A stretch of 64,000 bases of DNA. It comes from Shinella sp. GTDB taxonomy: Bacteria > Pseudomonadota > Alphaproteobacteria > Rhizobiales > Rhizobiaceae. The notes beneath the pieces were generated by a model. That model ran no database searches. It saw only the letters and a program-made list of their open reading frames with translations, and had not been told where the DNA came from. This document shows positions 54,058 through 62,927 of this stretch, piece after piece. The translations under genes were made by a program, and so were the position numbers. Each line of letters opens with the position of its first letter. Position 1 is the first letter of the stretch. Location: assembly GCA_003248775.1 (NCBI GenBank), contig QFQX01000018.1:1-64000 (forward strand), written 5' to 3'.

Positions 54058-54921
54058 ATGGCACAAAAACATATTGACGAAATCAGTGGCGTCGAAACCA
54101 CCGGCCACGAATGGGACGGCATTCGCGAACTGAATAACCCGATGCCACGCTGGTGGGTTTATACCTTCTACCTGACCATCCTTTGGGCCATCGGCTATAC
54201 GATCGCCTATCCGGCCTGGCCGCTTCTGAAGGAAAACACCAAGGGTGTGCTCGGCTTCTCCAGCCGCGCAGAGGTCGCGGCCGAGCTCAACGAGGCCAAG
54301 GCTGCCCAGTCCGTCTTCGTCGAGAAGATCGCTGCACTGCCGCTGGCCGAGATCGTTGCCAATCCGGAACTGGCCCAGTTCGCAACGGCTGGCGGCGCTG
54401 CCGCCTTCAAGGTCAACTGCACACCCTGCCACGGCTCCGGCGCCACGGGTGGCGTCGGCTATCCGAACCTCAACGACGATGACTGGCTGTGGGGTGGCGA
54501 TCTCGAATCGCTCTACACCACCATCGCCCACGGCATCCGCTATGAGAGCGATCCGGACACCCGCGTTTCGGAAATGCCGGCATTCGCCGACATTCTCGAG
54601 CCCGAGCAGGTCAAGCAGGTTGCCGCCTACGTCGTCAGCCTGACTGCAACCCCGTCCGATGCAGCTCTCGTGGAGCCCGGCAAACAGGTCTTCGCAGACA
54701 ACTGCGCCTCCTGCCACGGCGAAGATGCCAAGGGCGGCCGCGACTTCGGCGCTCCGAACCTTGCAGACGCCATCTGGCTGAAGGTCAACGGTGAAGCCGA
54801 GATCGCAGCGCAGGTCTCACACCCGAAGCACGGCGTCATGCCGGCCTGGAGTGCGCGCCTGGGTGACACCACCGTCAAGGAATTGACGGTCTACGTTCAC
54901 TCGCTCGGCGGCGGCGAATAA
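54058..54921 (+). CDS. fixP: Cytochrome cbb3 oxidase subunit III, diheme c-type
   Basis: The diheme cytochrome c that feeds electrons into the oxidase. 287 residues. One N-terminal hydrophobic anchor is present (WWVYTFYLTILWAIGYTIAY). The two heme sites are CTPCH at about residues 121-125 and CASCH at about 216-220, each followed by an axial Met (SEMPAFADI and GVMPAWSA). FixP gene end is followed by a 347-base gap with a hairpin (ACAGATGG/CCATCTGT, 54960-54978) and a rho-independent terminator. Confidence 0.97.
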   Translation: MAQKHIDEISGVETTGHEWDGIRELNNPMPRWWVYTFYLTILWAIGYTIAYPAWPLLKENTKGVLGFSSRAEVAAELNEAKAAQSVFVEKIAALPLAEIVANPELAQFATAGGAAAFKVNCTPCHGSGATGGVGYPNLNDDDWLWGGDLESLYTTIAHGIRYESDPDTRVSEMPAFADILEPEQVKQVAAYVVSLTATPSDAALVEPGKQVFADNCASCHGEDAKGGRDFGAPNLADAIWLKVNGEAEIAAQVSHPKHGVMPAWSARLGDTTVKELTVYVHSLGGGE

Positions 54922-55052
54922 GCCCACAAACTATTGATCTGGTGGGGCGATTTGTCCTGACAGATGGCTACCATCTGTTAGGATCGCACCACTAGGCTGT
55001 GGTGGACATGCGAAACACCCTCCGCCACAGCTCCAGCCATCTCGCTCTTCGA

Positions 55053-55081
55053 ACCACGCTCTCCGGGGCGTGGTTTTTTTG
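55053..55081 (+). terminator. Rho-independent terminator after fixNOQP
   Basis: Stem ACCACGC/GCGTGGT with an 8-base loop, followed by a run of seven T. It lies about 130 bases after the fixP stop and ahead of the fixG promoter region. Confidence 0.85.
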
Positions 55082-55202
55082 TCGCTGGGGGCAGGCGTTC
55101 TGTGAGTGAATTGAAGCGAAAACCGACAAATTCAGCTATATTCCAGCAATATCGGAAGGTTGTATAGATTTTTTCATATGTATTGCGACGCTTCGCCGCT
55201 GC

Positions 55203-55216
55203 TTGATATAAGTCAA
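55203..55216. promoter_or_regulatory. Fnr box upstream of fixG
   Basis: TTGATATAAGTCAA, a 13-of-14 match to TTGAT-N4-ATCAA, about 52 bases before the fixG start. The terminator before it and this box suggest that fixGHIS has its own Fnr-type promoter. Confidence 0.88.
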
Positions 55217-55268
55217 GGCGGGTTATCATGCCAAATGGGAGAAGAAACACCGAACAACGAGGTCTCCG

Positions 55269-56858
55269 ATGAAACTGCATGCTGATAAAGGGAAGGCGGG
55301 CGAGCCCGCGGAAGTCGAACGTCTGGACGCTGAAGCGGTGATGTCGGCCAAGACGCGCCGTCCGCTTTACGAGGCGCGCAAGAAGATCTTCCCAAAACGG
55401 GCTGAAGGACGCTTTCGCCAGTTCAAGTGGCTGGTCATGTTCGTCACTCTCGGCATTTATTATCTCACGCCCTGGCTTCGCTGGGATCGCGGTGAATTCG
55501 CTCCCGATCAGGCCGTGTTGATCGACCTTGCCCATCGGCGTTTCTATTTCTTCTTCATCGAGATCTGGCCTCAGGAGTTCTTCTTCGTCGCGGGCCTTCT
55601 TGTCATGGCCGGTTTCGGCCTGTTCCTGATCACATCGGCAGTAGGACGTGCATGGTGTGGCTATACCTGTCCCCAGACAGTGTGGGTGGATCTCTTCCTC
55701 GTGGTGGAACGGGCCATCGAAGGCGACCGCAATGCCCGTATGAAGCTTGAAAATGCGCCATGGACTTTCGACAAGATCTGGAAGCGCGTATCCAAGCATG
55801 CAATCTGGCTGGCGATCGGCGTGGCCACTGGCGGTGCCTGGATCTTCTATTTTGCCGATGCGCCGACGCTCCTGATGGATTTCGTGACCGGACAGGCGCA
55901 ATCCGTCGCCTACATGACCGTCGCCATCCTGACCGCCACAACCTATGTGTTCGGCGGGCTGATGCGCGAGCAGGTCTGTATTTACATGTGCCCGTGGCCG
56001 CGTATTCAGGCGGCGATGCTGGATGAGAATTCGCTGGTAGTCACCTATAACGACTGGCGTGGCGAGCCACGTTCGCGGCATGCCAAGAAGGCAGCAGCGG
56101 CCGGGGAAATCGTCGGGGATTGCGTCGATTGTAATGCCTGCGTCGCTGTCTGTCCCATGGGTATCGACATTCGCGACGGGCAGCAGCTCGAATGCATCAC
56201 CTGTGCGTTGTGCATCGATGCCTGCGACGGCGTAATGGACAAGATCGGCAAGCCGCGCGGGCTTATCGCCTATGCGACGCTTGATGAATACCAGGGGAAC
56301 ATGGCGCTCGCGACCGGCAACGGTGCGACCGCGATCAATCCCTTGAACATCCGCGCAGCCGATGGTTCGTTCAGCGACAAGGTCCGGCACTTCAACTGGC
56401 GAATCATCTTCCGGGCGCGGACACTGCTCTACATGGGTGTCTGGTCGGCCGTGGGTATCGGTCTTCTGGTTGCGCTGTTGAGCCGCGACCGGCTTGAACT
56501 CAACGTGTTGCATGACCGCAATCCGCAATACGTACTCGAATCCAACGGTTCGATCCGCAATGGATACACACTCCGCATCTTGAACATGATCCCTCAGCCC
56601 CGCAATATCGTGGTGTCGCTCGACGGGCTGCCGAATGCAACCATGAAGGTGAACGGTGTTTCTTCAGATGAAGTGCGTTCGTTCTCCGTCTCCGTGCAGC
56701 CGGACGAGGCGACGACGCTCAAGGTATTCGTGACGCTGCCCGGCGATCAGGTAGCATGGGAATCGGAACAGTTCCGTTTCACCATCAAGGATGCGGCGGG
56801 CGATGAGGAAAACTCTTACAAGGCCGTGTTCAATGGGCCCGGAGTGAAGAAGAAATGA
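55269..56858 (+). CDS. fixG: Cytochrome cbb3 oxidase assembly ferredoxin-like protein
   Basis: A membrane-bound iron-sulfur protein needed for cbb3 oxidase assembly; CcoG homologues reduce Cu(II) for delivery. 529 residues, several membrane segments in the first half, then two 4Fe-4S ferredoxin clusters: CVDCNACVAVCPMGID and CITCALCIDACDGVMDKIG. A third Cys motif RAWCGYTCPQTVWVD lies earlier. The C-terminal 170 residues form an Ig-like domain outside the membrane. First gene of fixGHIS, overlapping fixH by four bases. Confidence 0.95.
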   Translation: MKLHADKGKAGEPAEVERLDAEAVMSAKTRRPLYEARKKIFPKRAEGRFRQFKWLVMFVTLGIYYLTPWLRWDRGEFAPDQAVLIDLAHRRFYFFFIEIWPQEFFFVAGLLVMAGFGLFLITSAVGRAWCGYTCPQTVWVDLFLVVERAIEGDRNARMKLENAPWTFDKIWKRVSKHAIWLAIGVATGGAWIFYFADAPTLLMDFVTGQAQSVAYMTVAILTATTYVFGGLMREQVCIYMCPWPRIQAAMLDENSLVVTYNDWRGEPRSRHAKKAAAAGEIVGDCVDCNACVAVCPMGIDIRDGQQLECITCALCIDACDGVMDKIGKPRGLIAYATLDEYQGNMALATGNGATAINPLNIRAADGSFSDKVRHFNWRIIFRARTLLYMGVWSAVGIGLLVALLSRDRLELNVLHDRNPQYVLESNGSIRNGYTLRILNMIPQPRNIVVSLDGLPNATMKVNGVSSDEVRSFSVSVQPDEATTLKVFVTLPGDQVAWESEQFRFTIKDAAGDEENSYKAVFNGPGVKKK

Positions 56859-57355
56859 GTGCTGCAGGCAAGGAAAAGGCCGGGTTCGTTTTTACCGGCA
56901 GACATATGCTGGCCAGTATTGTGACGTTCTTCGGTGTCGTCATTACCGTCAACTTGACGATGGCTTATTACGCCTCATCGACATGGAGCGGTCTGGTGGT
57001 ACAGAATACCTACGTCGCCAGCCAGGAATTCAACAGCAAGGCAGCCGCCATTCGCGGCATGCTGGCAACGGGCATCAGGGGAAAGCTCGATGTCAAGAAC
57101 GACAAGATCACCTATACGCTCACGCTTCCCGGCGATGAACCCGTCGTCGCGGATGAGGTGACGGCCCACTTCAAGCGACCCGTCGGCGAGAAACAGGATT
57201 TCACGGTAAAGCTCGTCCCTGCGGGAAACGGTGTCTACGTTGCTGAGCACGAGGTGGCAACCGGCCATTGGATCGTTGAGGTTAAAGCCGCGAAAGACGG
57301 CAAGCTGATCATGCACGAAGCCAACCGCATCGCGGTCATCGGAGGACGGAAATGA
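56855..57355 (+). CDS. fixH: FixH family cbb3 oxidase assembly protein
   Basis: A 166-residue protein with one N-terminal membrane segment (MLASIVTFFGVVITVNLTMA) and a periplasmic beta-rich domain. It is required for assembly of the cbb3 oxidase in rhizobia, probably with FixI in copper supply. It has no visible catalytic residues. The family stretch YYASSTWSGLVVQNTYVASQ follows the membrane segment. It overlaps both fixG and fixI by four bases. Confidence 0.94.
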   Translation: MSAAGKEKAGFVFTGRHMLASIVTFFGVVITVNLTMAYYASSTWSGLVVQNTYVASQEFNSKAAAIRGMLATGIRGKLDVKNDKITYTLTLPGDEPVVADEVTAHFKRPVGEKQDFTVKLVPAGNGVYVAEHEVATGHWIVEVKAAKDGKLIMHEANRIAVIGGRK

Positions 57356-59652
57356 GCTGCTGCGCAGCCGGAACTGAAGGGGCACTCGAAATCGAGCGGG
57401 CAGGGCATGCCCTGCCGAGTTCCGAGGAGTTGCTGCTCTCCAGCCGCGACGTTGGCGAAGGCCTGCATCAGGTCGACCTGAGTGTGCCGGCCGTGCATTG
57501 CGGCACCTGTATCACCACTATTGAAGGTGTGCTCCGTGCACTTCCAGAAGTGCAGCGGGCGCGGGTCAATCTTTCGACCAAGCGCGTTTCCGTGGTGTGG
57601 AAGGACGAGGTCGATGGACAGCCGATCGACCCCGTCAATATCGCGCGTGCCATAGCCTCCACCGGCTATGAATCCCATCTCTTCACGCCAGCGGAGGAAG
57701 CTTCCGACGAACTGCGCAACCAGCTGGTTCGCGCAGTTGCCGTCTCCGGTTTTGCCGCCACCAATATCATGTTGCTTTCGGTTTCGGTATGGTCGGGGGC
57801 TGACGCCGCCACGCGCGACATGTTCCACTGGATTTCCGCGATGATCGCGGCGCCGGCCCTGATCTATGCGGGGCGGTTCTTCTATCAATCCGCCTGGAAC
57901 GCCATCCGGCACGGTCGCACCAATATGGACGTGCCGATCGCCATAGGCATTACGCTTTCCTACTTCATTTCGCTTTGGGAGACGATCAACCGTGGTGAAC
58001 ACGTCTGGTTCGATGCGACTGCCTCACTGCTGTTCTTCCTGCTGATCGGCCGTACGCTCGATCACATTATGCGGGATCGGGCGCGTTCGGCGATTAGCGG
58101 CCTTGCGCGGCTGAGCCCGCGCGGCGCCATGGTGGTTGCGGTGGACGGTTCACGTGAATACCGACCGCTCGAGGAAATTCGGGTCGGCGACAAGGTGGCG
58201 GTTGCTGCCGGGGATCGTGTGCCGGTGGATGGTCTCATCCTCTCCGGTTCCAGCGACATGGACGTATCGATCGTCAACGGTGAAAGTGCGCCGCTTCAGG
58301 TCGAGCCCGGAAAAACCGTACAGGCGGGCACGCTCAGCCTGACCGGTTCTCTGGTGATCGAAGCGACCGCCGCTGCCAAGAACTCCTTCCTTGCGGAAGT
58401 CATCAACCTTATGGAAGCCGCTGAAGGGGGCAGGGCGCGTTACCGCCGCATCGCCGACCGCGCCGCGCAATTCTATTCGCCGGCCGTGCACCTGACCGCC
58501 TTCATTACATTCATGTCCTGGGGCTTTTACGACGGCGACTGGAAGCATGCGCTGCTGGTGGCCGTCGCGGTGCTCATCATCACATGCCCCTGCGCGCTCG
58601 GCCTTGCCGTGCCGGTGGTGCAGGTCGTCGCTGCCGGCCGCCTCTTCAAGTCGGGTATCATGGTGAAGGACGGTTCGGCCATGGAGCGGTTGGCCGAGAT
58701 CGACACCATCGCTTTCGACAAGACCGGCACATTGACTCTCGGCAAGCCGAGGCTGATCGATATTGCCAACCTGGATGCCAATGCCTTTGCGATTGCGGCC
58801 GGGCTAGCCGCACATTCGCGCCATCCTCTTTCGGAGGCTCTCTGGCAAGCCGCGACGGTGCCTGCGAAGATGTTCGCATCGGTGGCCGAGATCCCGGGTG
58901 CGGGCGTCGAGGCGCTTGCCAGCGAGGGAACCTATCGGCTTGGCAGCCGCAAGTTTGCGCTTGGCGATGCGGCCGGCCAGACCGCAGATCATGCGTTCTC
59001 GGAAGTCGTTCTGTCGCTTGATGGACGCGAGCTGCAGGCATTTCGTTTCGAGGATACGTTGCGTCCCGGCGCCGAGTCTGCCATCGCGCTCCTGAAGAAA
59101 CAGGGCTATTCCATCGGCATTCTGTCCGGCGACCGCGCAGCGGTGGTCGGCGCGCTTGCCAGGCGGCTCGGCATCGACAATTGGAAGGCAGAGCTTGCCC
59201 CGCGCGAGAAGGCAGAATTCTGCGCTTCCGTTCAGGCTGAGGGACACAAGCTGTTGATGGTCGGAGACGGCATCAATGATGCACCGGCTCTCGCAGCGGC
59301 CCATGTCTCCATTGCGCCGGCAACGGCCGCCGATGTCGGGCGGCAGGCCGCAGACTTCGTTTTCATGCGGCAGAACCTCGAATCCATCGCTTTTGCCATC
59401 GAGGCCTCGCGCCGGGCAGGGCGGCTCATCCGCGAGAATTTCGTACTTGCGATCGGTTACAATCTAATCGCCGTTCCGATTGCCATTCTCGGCTATGCCA
59501 CGCCCTTGATCGCTGCCGTCGCGATGTCCACTTCGTCGATCATCGTCGTCGTCAATGCGCTTCGGCTGAACCGGCTCAACCTGCGCTCCGAAGGGGAAAT
59601 ATCCCCGCCGGCCGCCGGTTTTCCGGCTCCGAATGCAAGGCTTGCGTCATGA
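57352..59652 (+). CDS. fixI: Copper-exporting P1B-type ATPase for cbb3 assembly
   Basis: A P-type ATPase that moves copper across the inner membrane for the CuB site of the cbb3 oxidase. 766 residues. The N-terminal metal-binding domain has VHCGTCITTIEG (CGTC near residue 52); the extreme N-terminus also has a Cys pair (MSCCAAG). The ion pathway motif is C412-P-C414 in ITCPCALGLAVP. The phosphorylated Asp is D456 in DKTGTLTLGKP, and the hinge motif GDGINDAPALA is present. It overlaps fixH and fixS by four bases. Confidence 0.96.
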   Translation: MSCCAAGTEGALEIERAGHALPSSEELLLSSRDVGEGLHQVDLSVPAVHCGTCITTIEGVLRALPEVQRARVNLSTKRVSVVWKDEVDGQPIDPVNIARAIASTGYESHLFTPAEEASDELRNQLVRAVAVSGFAATNIMLLSVSVWSGADAATRDMFHWISAMIAAPALIYAGRFFYQSAWNAIRHGRTNMDVPIAIGITLSYFISLWETINRGEHVWFDATASLLFFLLIGRTLDHIMRDRARSAISGLARLSPRGAMVVAVDGSREYRPLEEIRVGDKVAVAAGDRVPVDGLILSGSSDMDVSIVNGESAPLQVEPGKTVQAGTLSLTGSLVIEATAAAKNSFLAEVINLMEAAEGGRARYRRIADRAAQFYSPAVHLTAFITFMSWGFYDGDWKHALLVAVAVLIITCPCALGLAVPVVQVVAAGRLFKSGIMVKDGSAMERLAEIDTIAFDKTGTLTLGKPRLIDIANLDANAFAIAAGLAAHSRHPLSEALWQAATVPAKMFASVAEIPGAGVEALASEGTYRLGSRKFALGDAAGQTADHAFSEVVLSLDGRELQAFRFEDTLRPGAESAIALLKKQGYSIGILSGDRAAVVGALARRLGIDNWKAELAPREKAEFCASVQAEGHKLLMVGDGINDAPALAAAHVSIAPATAADVGRQAADFVFMRQNLESIAFAIEASRRAGRLIRENFVLAIGYNLIAVPIAILGYATPLIAAVAMSTSSIIVVVNALRLNRLNLRSEGEISPPAAGFPAPNARLAS

Positions 59653-59804
59653 ACATGCTCATCTACCTGATCCCGATCGCGCTGTTTCTCGGCGGGTTGG
59701 GATTGTTTGCTTTCCTCTGGTCGCTGAAGAGCGGTCAGTACGAAGACCTCGAGGGCGCCGCATGGCGCGTACTCGACGATGCCGATGATCGCCCGGAGAA
59801 GTGA
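59649..59804 (+). CDS. fixS: Cytochrome cbb3 oxidase maturation protein FixS
   Basis: A 51-residue protein reading MNMLIYLIPIALFLGGLG at the start, with one membrane segment and a charged tail (SGQYEDLEGAAWRVLDD). This is the CcoS/FixS family, needed for cofactor insertion into the cbb3 oxidase. Its ATG overlaps the fixI stop by four bases. The typical YEDLEGxxxRxLxDD motif is present. It ends the fixGHIS operon, with gnd starting 132 bases later. Confidence 0.94.
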   Translation: MNMLIYLIPIALFLGGLGLFAFLWSLKSGQYEDLEGAAWRVLDDADDRPEK

Positions 59805-59936
59805 TCGAGATCCTGACTGTGGGCGGCTATCAGCACCAGACGCGAATGTTTTACCGAGGATCGTTCTTGCTCCTGCAATGAAGGAGTGCCAAAACAGGCC
59901 GATTTGAATTTCAATCGTTTTGAATCGGAGCAGGAA

Positions 59937-61364
59937 ATGCAGCAGGCTGAAATCGGACTGATCGGGCTTGGCGTGATGGGTTCCAATCTGGCGCTCAATA
60001 TCGCCGAAAAAGGCAACAGGATCGCCGTCTTCAACCGAACGACCGCGCGCACCGACGAATTCCTTGGCGAAGCCGGGGACCTGGCCGGCCAGATCGTGGC
60101 CTGCCACACGATCGAAGAGTTCGTGGCGGCCATCCGCCCGCCGCGGCCGATCATCATCATGATCAAGGCCGGCGATGCCGTGGACCAGCAGATCGATGCG
60201 CTGATGCCCTATCTGTCGGGCGGCGACATCATGATCGACGCCGGCAACGCCAATTTCCGCGATACCATGGCGCGTTTCGAGCGGCTTTCCGGCACAGGCC
60301 TGACCTTCATCGGCATGGGGGTATCGGGCGGTGAAGAAGGCGCGCGTCACGGTCCCTCGATCATGGTTGGCGGCACGCCGGAATCCTATGCGCGTGTCGA
60401 AACGGTGCTCACCTCCATTGCCGCGAAATACGAAGACGATCCGTGCTGCGCATGGCTCGGACCGAACGGTGCCGGCCACTTCGTCAAGACCATCCATAAC
60501 GGCATCGAATATGCCGACATGCAGATGATCGCCGAAATCTATGGCATCCTGCGTGACGGCCTCGGCAAGAGCGCGACCGAGATCGGTTCGACCTTCGGCG
60601 GCTGGAACAAGGGCCGCCTGAATTCCTACCTGATCGAAATCACCGAAAAGGTGCTGACGGCTTCCGATCCGTCGACCGGCGGCTCCGTGGTCGACCTCAT
60701 TCTCGACAAGGCCGGGCAGAAGGGCACGGGCAAGTGGTCGGTGATCGAGGCCCAGCAGATGGGCATTCCGGCCACCGCCATCGAAGCCGCGGTTGCCGCA
60801 CGCAGCCTGTCCTCGATGAAGTCCGAGCGTGAAGCGGCCGAAGCACTATTCGGCAAGGAAAAGCTGCCGTTCACGCTTTCCGGCGGCAATCTGGAGACCG
60901 ATCTGGAGCTTGCTCTTTTCGCTGCCAAGATCGCCGCCTATGCGCAGGGCTTCGCGGTTATGTCCGCCGCCAGCAAGGAGTTCGGCTGGTCGCTGCCCAT
61001 GCCGACGATCGCGAAAATCTGGCGTGCCGGCTGCATCATCCGCTCGCAGTTCCTCGACGAGATCACTCGTGCCTTTACGGCAACGCCGGATGCCGCCAAC
61101 CTGATCGTCACGCCGGCATTCTCGGCCATGGTCAAGGAATGCCTGCCGTCGCTTCGCCGTGTCGTCGCCGCGGCGGTATCCGCCGGCCTGCCGGTTCCTG
61201 CTCTTGCCTCGGCGCTCACCTATTTCGATGCCTACCGGCAGTCTCGCGGTACCGCGAACCTTATCCAGGCCCAGCGCGATTTCTTCGGCGCCCACGGCTT
61301 CGATCGTACGGATGGCAAGGACATCCATCACGGCCCGTGGGGCAGCGGCGCAAGCGCAGCCTAA
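59937..61364 (+). CDS. gnd: 6-phosphogluconate dehydrogenase, decarboxylating
   Basis: Oxidises 6-phosphogluconate to ribulose 5-phosphate with release of carbon dioxide and reduction of NADP or NAD. 475 residues, the long dimeric form. The N-terminal Rossmann motif GLIGLGVMGSNLALNIAEKG, IMIDAGNANFRDT, GVSGGEEGARHGPSIMVGG and the catalytic region KTIHNGIEYADMQMIAE are all seen. CGGAG six bases ahead supports ATG 59937; a longer frame exists to 59886. The next gene is a LacI-type regulator and then a sugar transporter, so the trio may serve sugar use, but gnd is convergent with the regulator. Confidence 0.96.
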   Translation: MQQAEIGLIGLGVMGSNLALNIAEKGNRIAVFNRTTARTDEFLGEAGDLAGQIVACHTIEEFVAAIRPPRPIIIMIKAGDAVDQQIDALMPYLSGGDIMIDAGNANFRDTMARFERLSGTGLTFIGMGVSGGEEGARHGPSIMVGGTPESYARVETVLTSIAAKYEDDPCCAWLGPNGAGHFVKTIHNGIEYADMQMIAEIYGILRDGLGKSATEIGSTFGGWNKGRLNSYLIEITEKVLTASDPSTGGSVVDLILDKAGQKGTGKWSVIEAQQMGIPATAIEAAVAARSLSSMKSEREAAEALFGKEKLPFTLSGGNLETDLELALFAAKIAAYAQGFAVMSAASKEFGWSLPMPTIAKIWRAGCIIRSQFLDEITRAFTATPDAANLIVTPAFSAMVKECLPSLRRVVAAAVSAGLPVPALASALTYFDAYRQSRGTANLIQAQRDFFGAHGFDRTDGKDIHHGPWGSGASAA

Positions 61365-61398
61365 GCGCTCACCTTTCGCCATCATTAAGAACAGGAGG

Positions 61399-61428
61399 AC
61401 CGGCCTTGAGCCGGTTCTTCATTTTCAG
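61399..61428 (+). terminator. Probable terminator between gnd and the LacI gene
   Basis: Stem ACCGGC/GCCGGT (61399-61404 with 61410-61415), loop CTTGA, followed by TCTTCATTTT. It lies between two convergent stop codons. Confidence 0.6.
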
Positions 61429-61443
61429 GCGCCAGACCACACT

Positions 61444-62481
61444 TCAGCCATCAGGCCAGACGGGCAAGCTGATGCTCTGCAGTTTTTCGGGCGCCGCACC
61501 GTCGATGCGGGCAATCACGGCGCGCGCCAGTTCGCGACCGGATTCCCGCACGTCCTCGTAGGCGGTAATGATTTCCGGTCGAATCCAGTTGAGGATCGGG
61601 ATCGACTGTTTCGATACCAGATCGAGATCACGGCCGACATGTTTGCCGGCGGCTTCAATTCCGGCATTGACGGCAATCGCGCCGCTTCCGGCAGAGCAGA
61701 CGATGCCGTCTGGCGCGTTGTCCGAGCGCATCAAGGCTTCTACCGCATCGCGGATATCGGCCAGCGGCGAATCGATCGTGACCCGCAGCGGCACTTCCTC
61801 CGCACCCGCCTGATGCAGGGCGGACAGGAAGCCGTTTCGCGTATGTGTGTAATAGGTGAGTTTGCTCGGTGGCTGTAGCAACGCGATACGGCGACGTCCC
61901 CGTTTCACCAGTCGTTCGACCGCCTGACAGGCGAAGGCTTCGTTGTCGTAGTCGTGATAGGGGTGCACCAGACCGCAATCTGTGCGGCCATGGGTGGCGA
62001 AGGGCATGTTCTGCTCGACGAGCAGCCGCACGCGCGGATCGTCCGGCTCTGTCCGCGAGATGATGACGCCGTCCGCCGATCCCGTTTCCAGAATATAGCG
62101 GATCGGGAGCATGGGGTCCTTGGAATGGGAATGCGGTGTCACGACGATGTGGTACGGTGTGTTGGACAGCACTTCCGAGATGCCGAAGACCATCTGGTTG
62201 GAAAACCCCATGATCTCTTCGTCGATGCTCAGCACCAGCGCGATGACGTTGGTTTTTCCCGTTCTCAGGCGAACGCCGGCGCGGTTCGGCTGATAGCCGA
62301 GCTGGCGGGCAACCATGCGAACCCGCTCCTTCGTCTCCGCACCGATATCCGGTGCGTCCTTGAGGGCGCGCGAAACCGTGGTGACTCCCAGTCCGGTCAT
62401 AAAGGCAATGGTCTTGAGGGTTGGCCGTTCCCTGTTCTCTGCTGCCGGAGCCGGTGCGGCTCCTTCATTTCCGTTTTTCAT
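61444..62481 (-). CDS. LacI-family transcriptional regulator
   Basis: A 345-residue regulator with an N-terminal LacI-type HTH (LKTIAFMTGLGVTTVSRALK, residues about 21-42) and hinge, then a periplasmic-binding-protein-like effector domain (about 75-345). The divergent sugar-binding protein gene suggests that it controls the sugar transporter. Two operator-like palindromes lie in the 446-base gap between them. The ATG at 62481 has GGGGAA upstream; the frame stays open to 62553. The effector is unknown. Confidence 0.9.
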   Translation of the reverse strand: MKNGNEGAAPAPAAENRERPTLKTIAFMTGLGVTTVSRALKDAPDIGAETKERVRMVARQLGYQPNRAGVRLRTGKTNVIALVLSIDEEIMGFSNQMVFGISEVLSNTPYHIVVTPHSHSKDPMLPIRYILETGSADGVIISRTEPDDPRVRLLVEQNMPFATHGRTDCGLVHPYHDYDNEAFACQAVERLVKRGRRRIALLQPPSKLTYYTHTRNGFLSALHQAGAEEVPLRVTIDSPLADIRDAVEALMRSDNAPDGIVCSAGSGAIAVNAGIEAAGKHVGRDLDLVSKQSIPILNWIRPEIITAYEDVRESGRELARAVIARIDGAAPEKLQSISLPVWPDG

Positions 62482-62576
62482 GCTTTCCCCGTCACTGCCC
62501 CGAACAGACAGTATAATTACCTTCTCGACCGCTGCAAACGCATCCTCATGCATTGGGTGAATGGTCTTTATCTAAA

Positions 62577-62592
62577 ACTGAAACGTTACAGT
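62577..62592. promoter_or_regulatory. Operator-like palindrome O1 in the LacI-transporter gap
   Basis: ACTGAAACGTTACAGT, a near-perfect palindrome with the AACGTT centre seen in many LacI-family operators. It lies 96 bases upstream of the regulator start. Apart from this site and O2, the 62482-62927 gap contains only AT-rich promoter-like sequence and no gene. Confidence 0.65.
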
Positions 62593-62896
62593 ATATTTGT
62601 CGAGCCAATTCGATCTTGCATCGCAATACGTGTGCAATCCTTGGGTGAGAAGGTGCTTCCCCGCAGCTTTGCTGCGTTGCTGATATTCCAGACAGGTGCA
62701 GCACTGTAATAATTTCGCTAATTTCTGGCATAATATTGAGTTTCTTGAAGCTTTTCGCGTTCCCGCATCGCGGAAGTTTTCTAATGATGGCGGTGGACAT
62801 CGTTAGTTTTTCCACAATTTTGGATGGAACTTCGCAGGGAGAAAATAAAAGTTCCACGCGACGGTTGCGCACTTAAATCGTTTCGCATAGATTTTT

Positions 62897-62912
62897 ACGG
62901 CAACGTTTCAGT
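62897..62912. promoter_or_regulatory. Operator-like palindrome O2 just before the sugar-binding protein gene
   Basis: Read on the minus strand, ACTGAAACGTTGCCGT, sharing the first 11 bases ACTGAAACGTT with O1. It ends 15 bases before the start of the transporter gene and right before its ribosome site, so a bound repressor would block transcription. Confidence 0.65.
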
Positions 62913-62927
62913 GAGGGAGGAGACTCA

